Source: Osmia lignaria lignaria (taxonomy: Eukaryota > Arthropoda > Insecta > Hymenoptera > Megachilidae). Taken from it: DNA of 64,000 nucleotides. The stretch lies in contig NW_027478166.1 of assembly GCF_051020975.1 (NCBI RefSeq), forward strand, positions 1,675,501 to 1,739,500, read 5' to 3'. The notes below the pieces were generated by a model that saw nothing but the letters and a program-made list of their open reading frames with translations, searched no databases and was not told the DNA's origin. The position numbers were made by a program, and so were the translations under genes. Shown here one piece after another: positions 60,696 to 64,000 of the stretch (position 1 is the first letter of the stretch; each line of letters opens with the position of its first letter).

Positions 60696-63600
60696 TCAGA
60701 TGCGTAGTTCTCGAGATATATCAAGATATTTAAAAGTTCCGAAGCTGCACCAACATAACAGAGATACAGAAACACCGTGGCCCCTTTCTTTGAGATAACT
60801 CTGCACTAGTGCGAGCCGCAAATGCCACTTCCAGCTTAGCTGTGCAGAAGAAGAACAACAAGAAGAAGAAATATCTCGAAATATGTCCGTCAGGCCCCTT
60901 CCCTTGAGATAAATCTGCACATATCTCGGAAACGAAGCGAGCTATGGCAAAATGTCAAGAGACCTTTTGTGTAGAGAATTAAGTTTCCTACTTTTTATCT
61001 TCTATGATATTTTTTGATCAGATGCGTAGTTCTCGAGATATATCAAGATATTTAAAAGTTCCGAAGCCGCACCAACATAATAGAGATACAGAAACACCGT
61101 GGCCCCTCTCTTTGAGATAACTCTGCACTATTGCGAGCTGGAAATGCCACTTCCAGTTTAGCTGTGCAGAAGAAGAACAACAAGAAGAAGAAATATCTCG
61201 AAATATGTCCGTCAGGCCAGTTCCTTTGAGTTGAATCTGCAAATATCTCGGAAACGAAGCGAGCTATGGCAAAATGTTAAGAGACCTTTTTTGTAGAGAA
61301 TTATGTTTCCTACAATTTATGTTCTATGATATTTTTTGATCAGAAGCGTAGTTCTCGAGATATATCAAGATATTTAAAAGTTCCGAAGCCGCACCAACAT
61401 AATAGAGATACAGAAACACCGTGGCCCCTTTCTTTGAGATAACTCTGCACTAGTGCGAGCCGCAAATGCCACTTCCAGCTTAGCTGTGCAGAAGAAGAAC
61501 AACAAGAAGAAGAAATATCTCGAAATATGTCCGTCAGGCCCCTTCCCTTGAGATAAATATGCAAATATCTCGGAAACGAAGCGAGCTATGGCAAAATGTT
61601 AAGAGACCTTTTTTGTAGAGAATTAAGTTTCCTACTTTTTATGTTCTATGATATTTTTTGATCAGATGCGTAGTTCTCGAGATATATCAAGATATTTAAA
61701 AGTTCCGAAGCCGCACCAACATAATAGAGATACAGAAACACCGTGGCCCCTTTCTTTGAGATAACTCTGCACTATTGCGAGCTGCAAATGCCACTTCCAG
61801 CTTAGCTGTGCAGAGGAATAACAACAAGAAGAAGAAATATCTCGAAATATGTCCGTCAGGCCAGTTCCTTTGAGTTGAATCTGCAAATATCTCGGAAACG
61901 AAGCGAGCTATGGCAAAATGTTAAGAGACCTTTTTTGTAGAGAATTATGTTTCCTACAATTTATGTTCTATGATATTTTTTGATCAGAAGCGTAGTTTTC
62001 GAGATATATCGAGATATTTAAAAGTTCCGAAGCCGCACCAACATAATAGAGATACAGAAACACCGTGACCCCTTTCTTTGAGATAACTCTGCACTAGTGC
62101 GAGCCGCAAATGCCACTTCCAGCTTAGCTGTGCAGAAGAAGAACAACAAGAAGAAGAAATATCTCGAAATATGTCCGTCAGGCCCCTTCCCTTGAGATAA
62201 ATCTGCACATATCTCGGAAACGAAGCGAGCTATGGCAAAATGTGAAGAGACCTTTTGTGTAGAGAATTAAGTTTCCTACTTTTTATCTTCTATGATATTT
62301 TTTGATCAGATGCGTAGTTCTCGAGATATATCAAGATATTTAAAAGTTCCGAAGCCGCACCAACATAATAGAGATACAGAAACACCGTGGCCCCTCTCTT
62401 TGAGATAACTCTGCACTATTGCGAGCTGGAAATGCCACTTCCAGTTTAGCTGTGCAGAAGAAGAACAACAAGAAGAAGAAATATCACGAAATATGTCCGT
62501 TAGGCCCCTTCCCTTGAGATAAATGTGCAAATATCTCGGAAACGAAGCGAGCTATGGCAAAATGTTAACAGACCTGTTTTGTAGAGAATTAAGTTTCCTA
62601 CTTTTTACGTTCTATGATACTTTTTGATCAGATGCGTAGTTCTCGAGATATATCAAGATATTTAAAAGTTCCGAAGCCGCACCAACATAGAGATACAGAA
62701 ACACCGTGGCCCCTTTCTTTGAGATAACTCTGCACTATTGCGAGCTGCAAATGCCACTTCCAGCTTAGCTGTGCAGAGGAAGAGCAACAAGAAGAAGAAA
62801 TATCTCGAAATATGTCCGTCAGGCCAGTTCCTTTGAGTTGAATCTGCAAATATCTCGGAAACGAAGCGAGCTATGGCAAAATGTTAAGAGACCTTTTTTG
62901 TAGAGAATTATGTTTCCTACAATTTATGTTCTATGATATTTTTTGATCAGAAGCGTAGTTTTCGAGATATATCGAGATATTTAAAAGTTCCGAAGCCGCA
63001 CCAACATAATAGAGATACAGAAACACCGTGGCCCCTTTCTTTGAGATAACTCTGCACTAGTGCGAGCCGCAAATGCCACTTCCAGCTTAGCTGTGCAGAA
63101 GAAGAACAACAAGAAGAAGAAATATCTCGAAATATGTCCGTCAGGCCCCTTCCCTTGAGATAAATCTGCACATATCTCGGAAACGAAGCGAGCTATGGCA
63201 AAATGTCAAGAGACCTTTTGTGTAGAGAATTAAGTTTCCTACTTCTCATGTTCTATGATATTTTTTGATCAGATGCGTAGTTCTCGAGATATATCAAGAT
63301 ATTTAAAAGTTCCGAAGCTGCACCAACATAATAGAGGTACAGAAACACCGTGGCCTCTTTCTTTGAGATAACTCTGCACTATTGCGAGCTGCAAATGCCA
63401 CTTCGAGCTTAGCTGTGCAGAAGAAGGACAACAAGAAGAAGAAATATCTCGAAATATGTCCGTCAGACCCCTTCCCTTGAGATGAATCTGCAAATATCTC
63501 GGAAACGAAGCGAGCTATGGCAAAATGTTAAGAGACCTTTTTTGTAGAGAATAATGTTTCCTACAATTTACGTTCTATGATATTTTTTGATCAGAAGCGT

Positions 63601-63912
63601 AGTTCTCGAGATATATCAAGATATTTAAAAGTTCCGAAGACGCACCAACATAATAGAGATACAGAAACACCGTGGCCCCTTTCTTTGAGATAACTGTGCA
63701 CTAGTGCGAGCCGCAAATGCCACTTCCAGGTTAGCTGTGCAGAAGAAGAGCAACAAGAAGAAGAAATATCTCGAAATATGTCCGTCAGGCCCCTTCCCTT
63801 GAGATATATCTGCAAATAGCTCGGAAACGAAGCGAGCCATGACAAAATGTTAAGAGACCGTTTTTGTAGAGAATTAAGTTTCCTACTCTTTATGTTCTAT
63901 GATATTTTTTGA
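60696..63912 (+). repeat. Array block 14: 4- and 3-monomer periodicity
   Basis: The linked variants 'ctgcacatatc' and 'ccttttgtgtag' recur at about 60917, 62205 and 63168, spaced four and then three monomers apart (the latter shortened by the 3-nt deletion near 62689). 'cctctcttt' with 'gctggaaatg' occurs in 61018 and 62306. 'gagttgaatctg' occurs in 61018, 61662 and 62628. Monomer 63269 is a distant relative of 10142. Monomers 61340 and 63591 are A/B hybrids. Confidence 0.75.
62680..62698 (+). other. -3-nt deletion
   Basis: 'accaacatagagatac' replaces 'accaacataatagagatac', giving a 319-bp monomer. It is the only deletion of more than one base seen in the window. Confidence 0.85.
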
Positions 63913-64000
63913 TCAGACGCGTAGTTCTCGAGATATATCAAGATATTTAAAAGTTCCGAAGCCGCACCAACATAATAGAGATACAGAAACACCGTGGCCC
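63913..64000 (+). repeat. Partial monomer at right edge
   Basis: The first 88 nt of a class B monomer with 'cagacgcgtag', preceded by 'gaccgtttttgtag'. Both markers are those of the 'gacataactc' monomers at 17227, 21091, 26565, 31717 and 47495. It may be a sixth member of that subfamily, but the deciding site lies beyond the window. Confidence 0.85.

Larger units (their letters stand above)
1..64000 (+). repeat. 322-bp satellite DNA array (198 complete monomers)
   Basis: Every part of the window aligns to one 322-bp monomer in the same orientation. The anchor 'gatcaga(a/t)gcgtag' recurs from 158 to 63913, a span of 63,755 bp, which equals 198 x 322 minus 1. Only five monomers differ in length (+1, +1, +1, -1, -3). 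No inversion, transposon insertion or unique spacer was seen, so all stretches without a gene are satellite. Known biology: arrays of this form make up eukaryotic heterochromatin, often at or near centromeres. The family and organism are not recognised; an arthropod origin is a weak guess. Both ends are open, so the true array is longer than the window. Confidence 0.98.

Noticed and set aside
63625..63840. Minus-strand 71-codon frame starting with ATG
   Set aside because: It arises from private substitutions in one monomer ('gagccatgac', 'aaatagctc') and has no counterpart in others.
1..64000. CRISPR array
   Set aside because: The repeat is 322 bp with no unique spacers, no leader and no cas genes.
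1..64000. Tandem transposon, MITE or rDNA-spacer array
   Set aside because: The monomer has no terminal inverted repeats at its ends, no target-site duplications and no coding capacity, and no rRNA sequence was recognised.

Overview
The whole 64 kb window is one uninterrupted satellite-DNA array. A 322-bp monomer is repeated head to tail in a single orientation from the first base to the last. I find no protein-coding gene, RNA gene, transposon, CRISPR array or unique sequence. Using the 'tcagaagcg/tcagatgcg' site as an anchor, monomers start at 158 and every 322 bp to 7564; at 7887 and 8209; from 8532 to 14650; from 14973 to 51681; from 52002 to 62628; and from 62947 to 63913. That gives 198 complete monomers, a 157-nt partial on the left and an 88-nt partial on the right. 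The array therefore continues beyond both ends of the window. The reference monomer (159-480) has 127 G+C in 322 bases, 39.4 % GC.

A long, homogeneous tandem array with a repeat of a few hundred bases and layered higher-order repeats is typical of eukaryotic pericentromeric, centromeric or other constitutive heterochromatin. The monomer length, AT-richness and short CGAGATAT/ATATCTCG motifs remind me of arthropod (insect) satellites. I cannot name a species or a published family, and this is a weak inference.

Monomers fall into two main classes. Class A carries 'gaagcgtagttttcgagatatatcgag' (shown here only as a marker: aagcg, tttt, atcgag). Class B carries atgcg, ttct, atcaag. Hybrids also occur. 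Layout: 158-5309 has A/B monomers rich in a local 'agctcagctg' subfamily and a 5-monomer repeat. 5310-9175 has a 6-monomer register duplication. 9176-13105 is mixed. 13106-17722 is a 4.6-kb segment whose near-identical partner lies at 43375-47990. 16545-35000 is a mosaic built by repeated copying of a multi-kb segment (copies at 16545, 26044 and 31035). 36525-42726 is an 11-monomer unit followed by a second copy shortened by three monomers. 47991-52001 is a 5-monomer register. 52002-56509 is a clean 966-bp trimer higher-order repeat. 56510-63912 has 4- and 3-monomer periodicities.

There is no gene network to describe. The interest lies in the repeat's internal architecture (a decayed internal duplication, inverted motifs, a 157-bp inverted-repeat span) and in the nested record of unequal exchange, conversion and segmental duplication. 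I looked for an undescribed genetic system and do not see one. All boundaries of duplications are by-eye estimates from diagnostic substitutions and should be read as +/- about 100 bp.
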